Positions 10,813 to 23,608 of a stretch of DNA of 64,000 nucleotides are shown piece after piece. Every line of letters begins with the position of its first letter. Position 1 is the stretch's first letter. The stretch lies in the NCBI RefSeq assembly GCF_019393635.1, contig NC_057864.1:476798617-476862616 (forward strand), in the 5' to 3' direction. Under the pieces are notes generated by a model. It was not told where the DNA came from and did not search any database. It saw nothing but the letters and a program-made list of their open reading frames with translations. This stretch comes from Dromiciops gliroides (taxonomy: Eukaryota > Chordata > Mammalia > Microbiotheria > Microbiotheriidae). The position numbers and the translations under genes are program-made.

Positions 10813-13800
10813 CGTGCGCATACATGTGCATGTCTCCTGTTTCTCTCTCCTGCTCTCTGTGCCACAGCCTCTCCCCCAAAGAGTATTTTCTATGCTCAGT
10901 TGTAAACCACTGTTCCCACCAAGCTGTACAATTTTAAAAGGACCAGGAAAGCACGAAACCCTCTACATTCTAGGCCAAGGATGAACATTAAATATTCCTT
11001 GGGATGATCATCAAAATAGGAAGAGTTCCTAGCTCAGTCTCACCCTCCATACTTAGGTTACACGGTCGGGCAATCGACTTTCTGTGGCCCCTACGCTTCT
11101 CATGAACATCAAAGAACTGCAGAGAAGACTGCCACGTAGCTCCTTCTTTCCCCACGCCTTCTGTACCCTCCTCCCAGGGTTCCCTCTCTGGGCATCATGC
11201 AGACAGCTGCAGAATATTCACCTTCCCCTAACCCTGCAGGTCGTGGGAGAGAGATCGAGGGAACGGACCAAGATGGGGCCCCATGGTGGCTGCGCTCTGT
11301 GTGCGCAGGAGGACCTGGGAGGGTCTCCAAACTTCCTCCCAGGAGCCAAGCTGGATGGGTCTCTTCACGGCCTCATCCCCAGGAGCTGCTCTCGCTCCTG
11401 GCCCAAGCTCTCTCCCCACAGCAGCAGGGATCACAGCCAGCACACCCCTCCCGAGCCTCGGTTCCGAGGGCTAAGCAGCAGCAGGGCTCTGTCCTTGCCC
11501 TGCAAGGGAAGCCTGGCTTGAAGATAACCAGTGTCTCTCAGGCTGGCCCTGCCGTGCTCCAAGAGCCCCAATTCCCAGCTCCTGCTCCCTCACCTAGCAT
11601 TCCCTATAGCTTCCCCTGGCAGCTTTAAATGCAAGAAGAGAAACACTACTCATGTATAACTTATTTTGAATTGCTTGAGTTCTTGTGGGTGGGGGGTGCA
11701 AATGGAGGGGGGGGAAGAGAAGTTGGAACACAAAGTTTTAAAAAAATTGATGTTAAAATTTTGTTTTTACATATATTTTGGAAAATAAAATTCTATTAAA
11801 AAAAAAAGAGAAAAGCTTCCCGTGGAGCCCACTCCTTCACAGGGAGGGGCTGGAGCCTAGGGCTGCCTCCTTCTCAGGTGTATGACTGACCAGAGATGAC
11901 AATTGTGAATAAGGGCTGGGCTTTGTCTTCGATGCTTAAAAAGCATCTGCCCATCATTGCCCCTTATTTTCCCCCCAGGGAAAGGAGAGTCACCAGAGAT
12001 CTTCCTGGAATACAGGCTGAAAATACAGAAGACTGGTTGAGAGTCCCACATGAACTGTAAAGATGAGAAGAGGAGACAGGGAGCTGAGGGTTCCACAGCT
12101 GGTGTTATCCATTCTTTGCATGGGACTGACAGCAAATTCTTTGCTATGCCCTGGATGAGGTGAGTCTTTCCTCAGCAATGGACAAGATCAAAGATCAGCT
12201 CAGTCTGAGGTCTGGAAAGGACCTCTGAGCAGGAGCGAAGATGGTAGAGTAGTAAAGAAAAGTCTAGTGACCTCCGCTCCTCCCTTCTCCCCCTCCAAAA
12301 GATCTAGAAAACACACCAGCCTTGATCCTTATGAGAGAATCCAAGAAAAAAGTCAGTGAGTCCTTTCTGAGTCGAAGTCAACATCGGGAGACAGAGAAGT
12401 CTATGGACACTGGAGCCAGGAACACCAGAGTACAAAAGGAGGCACGAGAGCCATGCTGGGGCATGTCACCCATCACCTGTTCTGCATTACAGATCCAGAG
12501 TGAACCGAGGGAGTATTCCAAGGTAAGGAATGGTAGTAGGCACTAGGCCGTGTACTGAACAACTTAACAACACCACCTCCAAACGGGAGCAGTAGAACCA
12601 ACAAAAGGACTGAGTGAAACAGTTTTCTAGCCCAAAACAACTTAGGGTTTTTATATTTTTGCAGGGCAATGAGGGTTAAGTGACTTGCCCACCGGGTCAT
12701 ACAGCCAGTAAGTGTCAACTGTCTGAGGTCAGATTTGAACTCAGGTCCTCCTGAATCCAGGGCCAGTGCTTTATCCGCTGTGCCACCTAGCTGCCCCCCC
12801 CCCACCAAAACAACTTAGAAGGTTGATGGGAAAGATCTGTCTCACCGGGGCGAGAATGGCAAGCTAGCAGCAGGCATGGGGGGCATGTACGGTGGCAGCT
12901 GAGCAACTACTTTAAGAGCTCTCAGCCCACAGATAAGGGGGTCAGACAGCTGATAAAGGTCTCCTTTCTCAAATATATAGACAACAGAGTCAAATTTATA
13001 AGAATACAGGTCATTTCCCAATTGATAAATGGTCAAAGGATATGAACAGGAAGTTTTCAGATGAAGAAATCAAAGCTATAGTCATAAGAAAAAAATGCTC
13101 TAAATCACTATAGATTAAAGAAATGCAAATTAAAACAATTCTGAGGTACCACCTTATGCTTATCAGACTGGCCAATATGACAGAAAGGGGAAATGACAAC
13201 TGTTGGAGGGGGATGTAGGAAAACTGAATCACTAATGCATTGTTGGTGGAGTTGTGAACCAATTCATCCATTTTGGAGAGTAATTTGGAACCATGATCAA
13301 AAGGCTTTATAAAACAGAGCATACCCTTTGACCCAGCAATACCACTACTAGGTCTATATCCCAAAAGATGATAAAAAAGGGAAAAGGAATCACTTTTTGT
13401 GGTGGCAAAGAATTGGAAATCAAGGGGATGCCCATTAATTGGAGAATGGTTGAACAAGCTGTGGTATCTGAATGTAATGGAATACTACTGTGCTATAAGA
13501 AAGAATGAAGGGGATTCTTTCATAAAAACCTGGAAATACTCGCATGAATTGATGCAAAGCAAAGTGAACAGAACCAGAAGAACACTGTACATAGCAGCAG
13601 CAATACTGTATGATGATCAACAGTGAATGACTTGGTTATTCTTAACAATACAATGATCTAAGACAATTCTGAAATACTCATGACGAAAAGTGCTATCCAT
13701 GTCCAGAGAAAGAACTGATGGTATTTGAATGCAAGTCAAAACATGTTTTTTAACTTTATTTTTTTTAGTTTCTTTTGTCTGTGCTTTCTTTCACAACATG

Positions 13801-16180
13801 ACTAATATGGAAATGTGTTTTGCATGACTGAACATGTATAACCTGTATCAAATTACCTGCCACCTTAGGGAGGGGATAGGAGAGGTAGTGAGAAAATTTG
13901 GAACTCAAAAGTTTTAAAATGAATGTTAAAATTATTTTTACATGTAATTATGAAAAAGATAAACTATTTGGATGTCCTAACATCAATTCTGAAGTCAGGA
14001 AGCAGGCTAGAAGAACGAGCAAACAAAAAAAAAGAATTCCTCTCTCCCCCCATGTTATCAATATTCCCAGCTATTATGGTATCATGGATGCTCAAGACAA
14101 AAACTCCAAAGAGAATGACCCTAAATATCTGCCAGCAAAACCTAAAAGAAAAAGACAGCTTGGGCACAAATGGATGAAAAAGCATAAATTTAAAAGCAAA
14201 AGTTTAAAATGAAATGAAATGAGAGCATTAGAGAAAAAAATTAGAAAAGAAAAGAGAGCCATGGAAGAAAGAATCAGAAAGGGAACAGCTTGGCAAAGAG
14301 GTACAAAATCTGCCCAAGCAACAAACTCCCTGAAAATCAGAATGGACCAAATACAAGTTGTTGACTCTACGAGATAAGAATATTAAACCAAAGTCAAAAG
14401 GCTGGAAAAAAATAGGAAAAAAGCCTAAGGTCCCTCAAAATGAAAACTAACCTGGAAAACAGATCAAGGCGAAAAAATTTAACAACCAATGGACTACCTG
14501 AATACCGTAACCAAGAGTCTAGACATCCGATTTTAAGAAACCTGATATAAAAAACTCCCCAGAACGGCTAGAACCAGAGGATCAAGTAGAAGTAGAAAGA
14601 ATCCACTGGTCAAAATCCTGAAAGAAAAACTCTAAAACGAAAACTTCCACAACATCCCAGCCCACATCCAAGGTATCTAGATTAAAGGAAAATACAACAG
14701 CAGCAGAAAGAATCAGCTCCTGAAAAGTCACAGTCGGGATCCCGCATAATTTAACAGCCCCCAGTACAAATTGGTGGGGACTTGGAATATGTTATTCCAC
14801 AAGGGAAAGGACCCAACAAAACTGAGTATAATCTTTCCGAACACTCCTGATAAAAAAGACCTGAGCAGTGTAAAAGCTTTCAAGTTCAAACACAGGCATT
14901 AAAAGGAACACAAAATAAATACAAACGAACCGTGATAAAGCACTGAAGGTTAACCCACTTCCATTTTAAATGGGAGGATGCTACATGTGTCTTCTTTGAA
15001 CCCCATTGTCATCAGAGGTCAGAGAGGGAGTCTAATTAGAGAGTGGGGGTGACTGTATCATATCTTTATGGTTTTAAGAGGATAGGAAGCAAGAGGGGGA
15101 AATGAAGAAGGGGGGAAGAGGAGAGAAAGGAAAGGTTAGGAAAATGATCTTGCATAATCAGGGTGCACAAGTAAGCTTCTCTACAAAGGAAGAGAGGGGG
15201 TCTGGGGGAGTGCCCAACACTTGAATCTCACTCATCTCAACCGTCTGTGATGAAATAATGGGATTTAGCAGATACTCAAAGACCCACCTGGAGATTAATC
15301 TATACTGATTGAATCAAGTGAGAGTGATTGACTGCTGATTAATCACACCTGGCTAGCCCTTAAGAAGGTATTGTTCTCAGAAACTAGACTGTGAACTCAC
15401 TTGGAGAACACCTTCAAAGCCAATGGATTTGGATGATGCCAACCAATCAGCTTGAAGCAGTGTGTAAAGACCGCCCCTGTTCCAGATCTATAAAAAGCTT
15501 TCACAAACAGCTTGTTAGGGGGTTCCTGATTAAAGCAGGCTGGTGGAGGAGGACTTCAGGAAGAACCCAACCAGGCTGCAACTCTAGGCTAGACTGGAGC
15601 TGAAGCTTCTGATTTAAGGCAACCACAATTTAGATTTTAAACATCACACGTCAAAGGAGGAAACAAAACACATGGAGTTACAGAAAAACATTTCACTCGT
15701 GGAAACGGAGAAAAGGAGTTGGTTATTACCCCTATTTTGCAGAGCAGGAAATGGGCTCAGAGAGGAAACAGCACTTGCACAGGGTCACAAGAGTTATTAA
15801 GAATCTGATGTCCCTGCCTGTCCCTGTCTACTCCACTCACTCCACCAGGACAGTCAAAGGAGCCTGTTCTCTGTTCTCTCAGGGCCTTCCTGGAGGGTTT
15901 CTGTCCGGGACCACAGAGCAGCAGTGGTGTCCTGGGCCTCCTGCTTTCCATGCAGGATCACCTCTGGCTCTAGCAGCTCAGAAGGCCCCACCTGTCATGC
16001 TAACTAGGTTCACTAAGACGGGATCAACTTTTGTCTGTTAAAGACACAGAGCATGGGGGCAGCTAGGTGGAGCAGTGGAGAGAGCACTGGCCCTGGATTC
16101 AGGAGGACTTGAGTTCAAATCTAGCCTCAGACACTTGACACTAGCTGTATGACCCCGGGCAAGTCACTTAACCCCAATTG

Positions 16181-16223
<43 letters not shown>

Positions 16224-19200
16224 GACAAGAGAGCAAAGTACTTTAATTCACTAGGTGGTTTTTCTACACAAACGGCAGCAGAGCATACTCCCCTTTAAAA
16301 TCAGCAGCAATACCAGTGTGGAAAAATGCCATGAGTGAAAGTTTTCACAAATGCAATTTTAAGGATGAGCTCGAAGGCTCAAAAGCTGTGACTGGGCAAG
16401 TCTACCCAAGGTATCTCAAAGGTCTTGGTGCAGCTTTGAGCTTTAAGAGTCTACAACCGCACCAGTGTTACTGGGACACCCCGTATGTGAATGGCCAGAC
16501 ATGTAGCCAAGGAGGAGCACAGTTAATGACTTTGCCTCCCTGGTCTTGCCTGTGTGACAGAAGCAACGTCTACCAGCATCCCTGCCAGGAGAGCTCAGCC
16601 ATGACCTATGGTCATGAACATGGCAGGCCTAGGGGTGTCAGTGTTCCTGACTTGGTGGATGCCCCCACCATCCACGTCAGCACATGCTGCATCTCAGAGG
16701 GTGCACATCTACTTGAACCAGTACTGTGTCCTTGCTGAGCGTCCTTTCCGTGCTATGGCTAAGCAAAATTATTTTTGGAAACCATTAGATGGTCTTTCGG
16801 TGCCCTGTTTCACTCTCAATCAGTCTGGCCTGAGCAGGCCTGGCCTATGCCACTTGGTCTCTGGGCCTCTCCAGGAGACTTCTCGACAGAGAACAGAGGA
16901 GCTGAGGGGACCACAGAGTATCTGGCAGCTGCTGGGACAAAGTTATTACCTGGATGACGACCAGGAGTGAGCTAAGCTTCAGAGATAAAAACAAAGCACG
17001 GCACACAGCCGCACTCTACTGCCAGACTCACTGATACGTCGCTCAGTTTGGCTGGACGGCGGCTTTCTCGTCTTTGTTATGAGGGACAGATCATGGGTAG
17101 ATCGAGGATGGATATATTTGGAAATCAAAGAGCTTTAAAGACAGGAGATGTCAAGAGCAAGTTTTCAAAGCCCAGAAAGTCTCTAGAATACTCCTCATGA
17201 GGCAGAGCGAGGGAGCCCCTGGAGCTGCAAGTCCAGCAGCAAGTTAAGTTCACAAAGCCAGAGTCCTCTAGGGGAACTCACCGCCGACTACTTGGCAAGG
17301 AACATCTCTGCACTCTGTTCTAAGGGCCTGTCATCTCTGAGAGGAGCTCTCTTGAAGATGTGGGGGCCTGCTACGTGCTGAGTCTCAGAAGGGAAAAAGC
17401 AGCCCAGCCCATGAGGGAGCAGCTTTTAACAGGGAGATGGCTGTGGCCTTGAAGCCAAAGAGAACATGGGAGCCAGAAGCAGAGACGCTCCAGGGCTGCG
17501 GGCCCAGGGGGCCATGCCTGGAGACAGCTGAAAAAAGGACCATCGGACGGGCAGAGGCCAGCAGAGATGGGGGTGGGGGGGACAGCACAATGCCATCACC
17601 ATCAGGCCAAAGTGGCACTACATGGGATAGGGCCTGGCCATGTGTCAGCATCTCCATCCACGTTTCTTATTTGTCCACTCTTTTTTAAAAAAATAATATT
17701 TTCCAGTTACATGTAGAGATAGTTTTCAACATTTTTTTTTATAAGATTTCTAGTTTCAAATTTTTCTCCCTCCCTCCCCTCCCTTCACCCCTCCCCTAGA
17801 CAGCAGGTAATCCGATATAGAATCAGAGCAAAAAGGAAAAACCTCAATAAAGAAAAAACAATAGCACCAAAAAACAAAAGAAATGGTACAGTTCAATCTA
17901 TACCCATATTCCACAGTTTTTTTTCTGGATTTGGAGAGCCTTTTCCATCATGAGTCCTTTGGAACTATCTTGGACCACTGTATTGCTGAGAAGAATCAAC
18001 TCTATCACAGTTGATCAAGATACAATGTTGATGATACTCGGTACAATGTTCTCCTGGTTCTGCTCATCTCACTCATCATCAGTTCATACAAGTCCTTCCA
18101 GGTCTCTCTGAAATCTGCCTGCTCATTGTTTCTTACAGCACAATAGTATTCCATCACATTCATATACCACAACTTACTCGGCCATTCCCCAATTGATGGG
18201 CAGCCCTTCAATTTCCAATTCCTTGCCACCACAAAAAGAGCAGCTATAAATGTGTGTAACTTGTCCACTCTTGCTGCCCATGCAGAAGGCCAAGGATTTC
18301 CTCCCTGAGTGGCCTCTCTGGGCCTCTGCAGCCAGCTGGTCTCTTCCCTGAACTTCAGGGCCACAACTCAACTGCCCAGTGGGCATTTTGTCCCGGATGT
18401 CCCAGAGATGTCTCATGTCTCCTACTCCTCCTCTTTCTCTCCAAACTCTCTCCTCTTCCTGTCAAAGGCACCATAGTCCTTCCAGCCTCCAGCTTCAGTC
18501 TCAGCATGCCACTCCCTCAGCTCCTGTCCCATCAGTCACCTCACCTCTCCCTCCACAACACAGCCTGCACCCAGCCCCTTCTCTCTGCCCCACAGGCAGC
18601 GCCCTCCCTAGAGATGACAGCCTGCCTCCAGGCTCTCTCCACTGCAGACCCCGCTGGACTGTTGTCAGAGTGATTTCCTTTAAGTACACAGCTGACCACG
18701 TCACTCCCTACAGCAGCTCCCTGTTGTCCTGAGGAGGAAACACAGGTTGCTCTGCTTCGCTTTTAAAGCCATCGGCCATGCTGGGCAAACTTCTTATGGC
18801 TGTCCCTCCGCGATTTCACGTGGGCTCGGCGTGGCAGCCTCGACTTTCTCATGCACTCACCAGCTTTCTCCAAGGTCAGCAGGAACCTCTTAATAGCCAA
18901 TGGGGCCATTTTCTCAGCCCTCCACATCTCCACACTTCCAGCGGCATGTGGATCAATGCACTGCTGCCCTATAATAACCCTTTATGCGAACAGCTAATTT
19001 ATTGGGTAGAAACCACAGGAGAGCTTTGGTGAGGTGCCAGACACTCAAATGGATAATAAAGACAAGTGGGAATATGGGCCTTTTGGAGAAAAAGCCTTAG
19101 GACTATTTGACAAAGCAAGGCAGGAACAGAGCCACAAGGGATATCCAAAGTCCGGCTGGCTGGCCAAAGAGAGGAAGCCGAGCAGAGAACGCTCAGACAG

Positions 19201-22200
19201 GCTCCTTGCAGCTCTGTGGCCTGGGCCCACCTGAGAGGCTGCATGCCAGGTGACAAGCAGAGGGACCTGCTGATAAAAAGGGAGGGAGATGGAGAAAGCA
19301 GAGCACGATCCCCCTGAAGAGGCAGCCGCCGCCACACTGGGCCTCCTGTGGCCCCGCTGCCCAGCAGTAAGACTTTGCCAGTGTGTATACAACTTGCTCA
19401 AGGCCCTACCTTAGAGACAGAGGAGGTGGCAGGGGAGCCCACCCTGAGCATCTTACCCTTTTGTATCTTTCCTTGGCATCATGAAAGCGGTTCTGGCGAA
19501 AGAGGTAGTTGCCAAATTCACGCTCTGTGCCTGCCACCTTCAGCACTTTCTCGAGTGGGAACACGTCCTGCTGCTTCTGAGGGATCAAAAACAAAAGCCT
19601 CTCAAGTAAGCTTAAGGGCTCGGTGAGTGCAGGACCAAGGGCTGTTCACAGAGACGGGATTTCAAACATCTTGGTCTGGACACATTGGGCTGAACCACTG
19701 AATTTGGTACAGTTCCCAGACCTGCCTGGGGGTGCAGGGGCAATACTGGATGCATGCCCTCCTCCCTCTAGTCCTTTCTGATACACCAGGCTGGGGAGGG
19801 CGGCTCCTCATTCCTCCCAGACCCCTCTTCTGCTGCCATCCCCTTGTATCCTGAGCTCCTGGATGCTCATGTCTCCTGCCTCATAGTCTTCCTTTCCACC
19901 TTCATCTCTGTCCTTATACCTGGGCATCCCTAGTCGGTGGAGCTGTTCAGAAGAGGCCTTGATCAACTGCTCCGCACTCCCTGCCCCAGCCCATTTCACT
20001 CAATCACAAGTACAAGGGCAGGGCATGGGACAGACCAGGTCTTTTTTTTTTTTTTTTTGTGGGCAATGGGGGTTAAGTGACTTGCCCAGGGTCACACAGC
20101 TAGTAAGTGTCAAGTGTCTGAGGCCGGATTGGAACTCAGGTACTCCTGAATCCAGGGCCGGTGCTTTATCCACTGCGCCACCTAACCACCCCCCAGACCA
20201 GGTCTTAAGAAAGTTCATCAGTCAAGCCTGATGGAAGAAGGTGGCTCCCCACTGGCTGGTCCATGGTGTCCCTTTACAGTAACCAAGACAGGAGACAGCC
20301 CCCAGCACTGGAGAGGGAACCACTTCCTGCCTCTCCCAGAAGAAGGGATCTCTCCTCTTTGCAGTGACCCTACATGCAGGAGGAAGCTGGCCCAAGAGTC
20401 AAGGCAGGAGGCAGCCTCGGGCTCCCTTACAAAGAGAACGAACTCGGATAATCCGGAGTCCAAAGCAGCAGGCTCAGGGAGCCCAGGGAGCCCAGGCGAG
20501 AGCCTGATCCAGCAGCTCTTCTGCCCAGAGGAGAACAGCCCTGCAGGGGCAGGAGTAGGAGCTTCCTTGGGCACTTGTGTGCCTCCCTACTAGCCCACAC
20601 ATACGTCCACTCCTCCCACTGACACCACGTGTGCTGGGAGGAGGGCGCACCCAAGGTCTATGGGGAATGCTTTGCAACTCCTCTATTTTTGGGAGATCCT
20701 AGAAGACCCTGTGGGGGATCTGGCCTGTGAGCAAGCTGGGGTACAGAAGAGGGTAGCTCTCAGAAGGGGACCCTACCCCACTACCCGTGGCATTCTCCCT
20801 CCCCAAGTCTCACTCGACCTTAGCCACAATGGGGAAGGTCATGCCCCACTTGGTAATTCCTCTCAAACCACCCACCACCTTCCATCCCTCACTTTGTCCC
20901 ACTCTTCCTGCACCCAAGGACCAAGGACTCCACACATTCCAGCTTTCTCACTCCATAGCCCACATCCTGGCCTCACTTTTTTCCCCCCTTTAAAGCTTGA
21001 TGCTGAAGCAGAAACAATGAGACAGAGCAACACCTCCATCCCAGAACCTGTGAACTAGGAGGAAGAAATAGTGGAACTCTGATTTGAGGCTGGTTTCAAA
21101 GGGTTTGGAGAAAAGAGAGGTAGGATCCAATGACCTAAAATTCTATTGAGGAAGGGAGCCCCAAAGAGCTGGAAGGCTCCCACACTGAAATTCTAAAAAT
21201 AACAATGGAAATGTTTCTAAAAAAGGATGAAAAGGGGACACTATCTAAAGAGGCCAATGTGACTGGGTACAAAATGTGAAAGCAGGGGCAGGGAACAGAG
21301 GAACAATGCAAAATTAAAAATTTAAAAGCAGTTCAGTCCTGTAAAAAACCGCATCAGGAGCATGAAAGTTCAGAAGTTGCTGAAGCTGATGAGGAATATA
21401 AAGAATTGTTCAAGTTTCTTTGTGAGCAAGAGGAAACTCAAAGGAAGGAAAATGGACACTGCTGAGGACGTACGGGCTAACAGTCACGAGAGAAGGCAGA
21501 ACAACCCAACTTGCACTTTGTTTCCATCTTCTCTTTGAAAAGGAATGAATCTCGGATTGAGAAAGTACAAAACTACTCACTGGAGCTTTAGGATTCAAGA
21601 TGAGGAGATAGTAAGAAAGCACCAAGTTACCCACATGAGTCAAAGTCATCAGGAAGCACCGTCAGGGGCCTGGACAAGCAGGCTGAAGAGGCTACTGAGC
21701 CACTGTCCACGAAAGACCCCCTCAACACAAGAGAGATGCCACAGGACTGAAGAGGGACCAGGGCTACCTCAGTTTTATAAAAACCAGCAAGTGGGAGGAT
21801 TCTGCACAGCATAGATCAGGGAACTTCACTTCATTCCTGGCAAAACTCCAGAATATAGTTTACTTTTTGTATCTTTAAAATTTAATACAATTTTTTCAAT
21901 TAAGAAAAATCTATTTCCTCTCCCCAATAAAGCCTTTGTAATGAACGTGCATCATCAAACACATTCCAGCATTGGCTATGTCCAAAAAATCCCAGTATGT
22001 CTCCATCTGAACACTGAGTCTACCCCGCTTCTGTCAGGAAGCAGGCAGCATGTTCCACTCTACAATCTGAAATCATGGTTGGTCCCTGCATTGAAAAGAG
22101 CTCTGAAGTCTTTCCAATTTGTCTTTGGAACGCTCTTATTCTACAAATTGCAGCTTCACTCTGCGTTAGTTCAAACAAGTCTTTCCTAGACTCTGTGAAC

Positions 22201-23563
22201 CATCCCTTTTATTTCTAATGGCACAATAGTCTTCCATTTCTGATCCTATACCACCATTTGTTCACCCGTTTCCTTTTTGTCAACTTGGCCTACCTGACGT
22301 GTGAGAGGTAGTGCCTCCGGAGTTGCTTTAATCACATTTCTTTAAGTGCGCTGGAGGATGTTTTTTCATATGGCTAGTGATGGCTTGAATTTCTTCCTTA
22401 GAAAACTGCTTGCTCACAGCTTTTGACCATTTGTCAATCTGGGAATGGCTCTTATTCTTATAAATTTTAATCAATTCCCAGCCTATCTCAGAGACGAGAT
22501 ATTTATCAATTGTGCCAACATTTTCCCCCCAGTTACCTCTTCCTCTTCTCATTTTAGCCTTGCCTTTGTTTGTATAAAAAATTTTAATTTTATATAATCA
22601 AATCATCAGTTTTGCAAGTTGGTGATGGGCTAAAACAATGCATAAAATCTAGGAAAGTGAATTCTGATAGGGATAAATTTTAAGAACACAAATGGGTTTT
22701 CAGGTGAACGCTATATGACCATTTGCAAAGATGTCACAGATGGAATTCTTGGCCAAGCAGAATTGCCCCAAATGGTTTCCAAGTCTCTCCCAACACAAAT
22801 TCTGTTTAAAGATGGTAAACATGTGATGAGGGAATTTAAAGTAAGAGAAGGTATAATTAGATGACTACAGAAATCATATCATTATTATTTTTTTAACTTC
22901 TTTTTCTTTTTGCAGGGCAATGAGGGTTAAGTGACTTGCCCAGGGTCACACAGCTAGTAAGTGTGAAGCATCTGAGGCCGGATTTGAACTCAGGTTCTCC
23001 TGAATCCAAGGCCGGTGTTTTATCCACTGTGCCACCTAGCTGCCCCCCTATATCATTAATTTTTAAAACAACTTCAGGGCAGTTAGGTGGCACAGTGGAT
23101 AAAACACCGGCCTTGGATTCAGGAGAACCTGAGTTCAAATCCGGCCTCAGATGCTTCACACTTACTAGCTGTGTGATCCTGGGCAAGTCACTTAACCCTC
23201 ATTGCCCTGCAAAAAAAACAACAACTTCATGTAAGTAAACAAATATACATTGTCTGACAAAGACAATTCAGGAAGCAAGGTTAGTAGATGTGGTGAATTG
23301 TTAAATAAATGAACCCATAAAAACTTGGCTAGTCTACCACTAACGCCATCACTACCACCGCTATATATTTATGAGAACCTCTTCACATCCATCATCTCAT
23401 TTGGTTCATTAAAAACACAAAATACATCACATTGAATGGTCCCCTTCCCCACCAGCAAAAGCTTCAGAATAGATGTGGGGAGAGAGGAAGATCAGAAAGG
23501 TCAGATTGCTGGGCAAATACAGATGAACACAAAGAAACTGATGTCACCAAGCAGTATACTGAG

Positions 23564-23608
<45 letters not shown>

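Larger units (their letters stand above)
12230..14960 (+). mobile_element. HAL1-like (half-L1) element split by an L1 insertion
   Basis: The left part (about 12230-12950) reads like the 5' region of a marsupial L1/HAL1: AGCAGTAGAACCAACAAAAGGACTGAGTGAAAC, then AACAACTTAGAAGGTTGATGGGAAAGATCTGTCTCACCGGGGCGAGAATGG. The right part (about 13970-14960) is an ORF1-type, Lys/Glu-rich, A-rich stretch parallel to the one at 53.2-53.9 kb (shared CCAAAGTCAAAAG.CTGGAAAAA and AGAACCAGAGGA.CAAG). Between them lies an L1 ORF2/3' end ending TACATGTAATTATGAAAAA; a short GATAAA is repeated at its two edges. The simplest reading is one element interrupted by another. Both parts carry stops and are dead. Confidence 0.55.

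Noticed and set aside
16316-16738. 140-codon open frame in FKBP6 intron 5
   Set aside because: No family resemblance, no splice or promoter support, and length within chance for this composition.
22893-23238. Similar peptides (VTQLVSVKHLRPDLNSG...) on both strands, and related ones elsewhere
   Set aside because: They are translations of the CORE-SINE, not a protein family.
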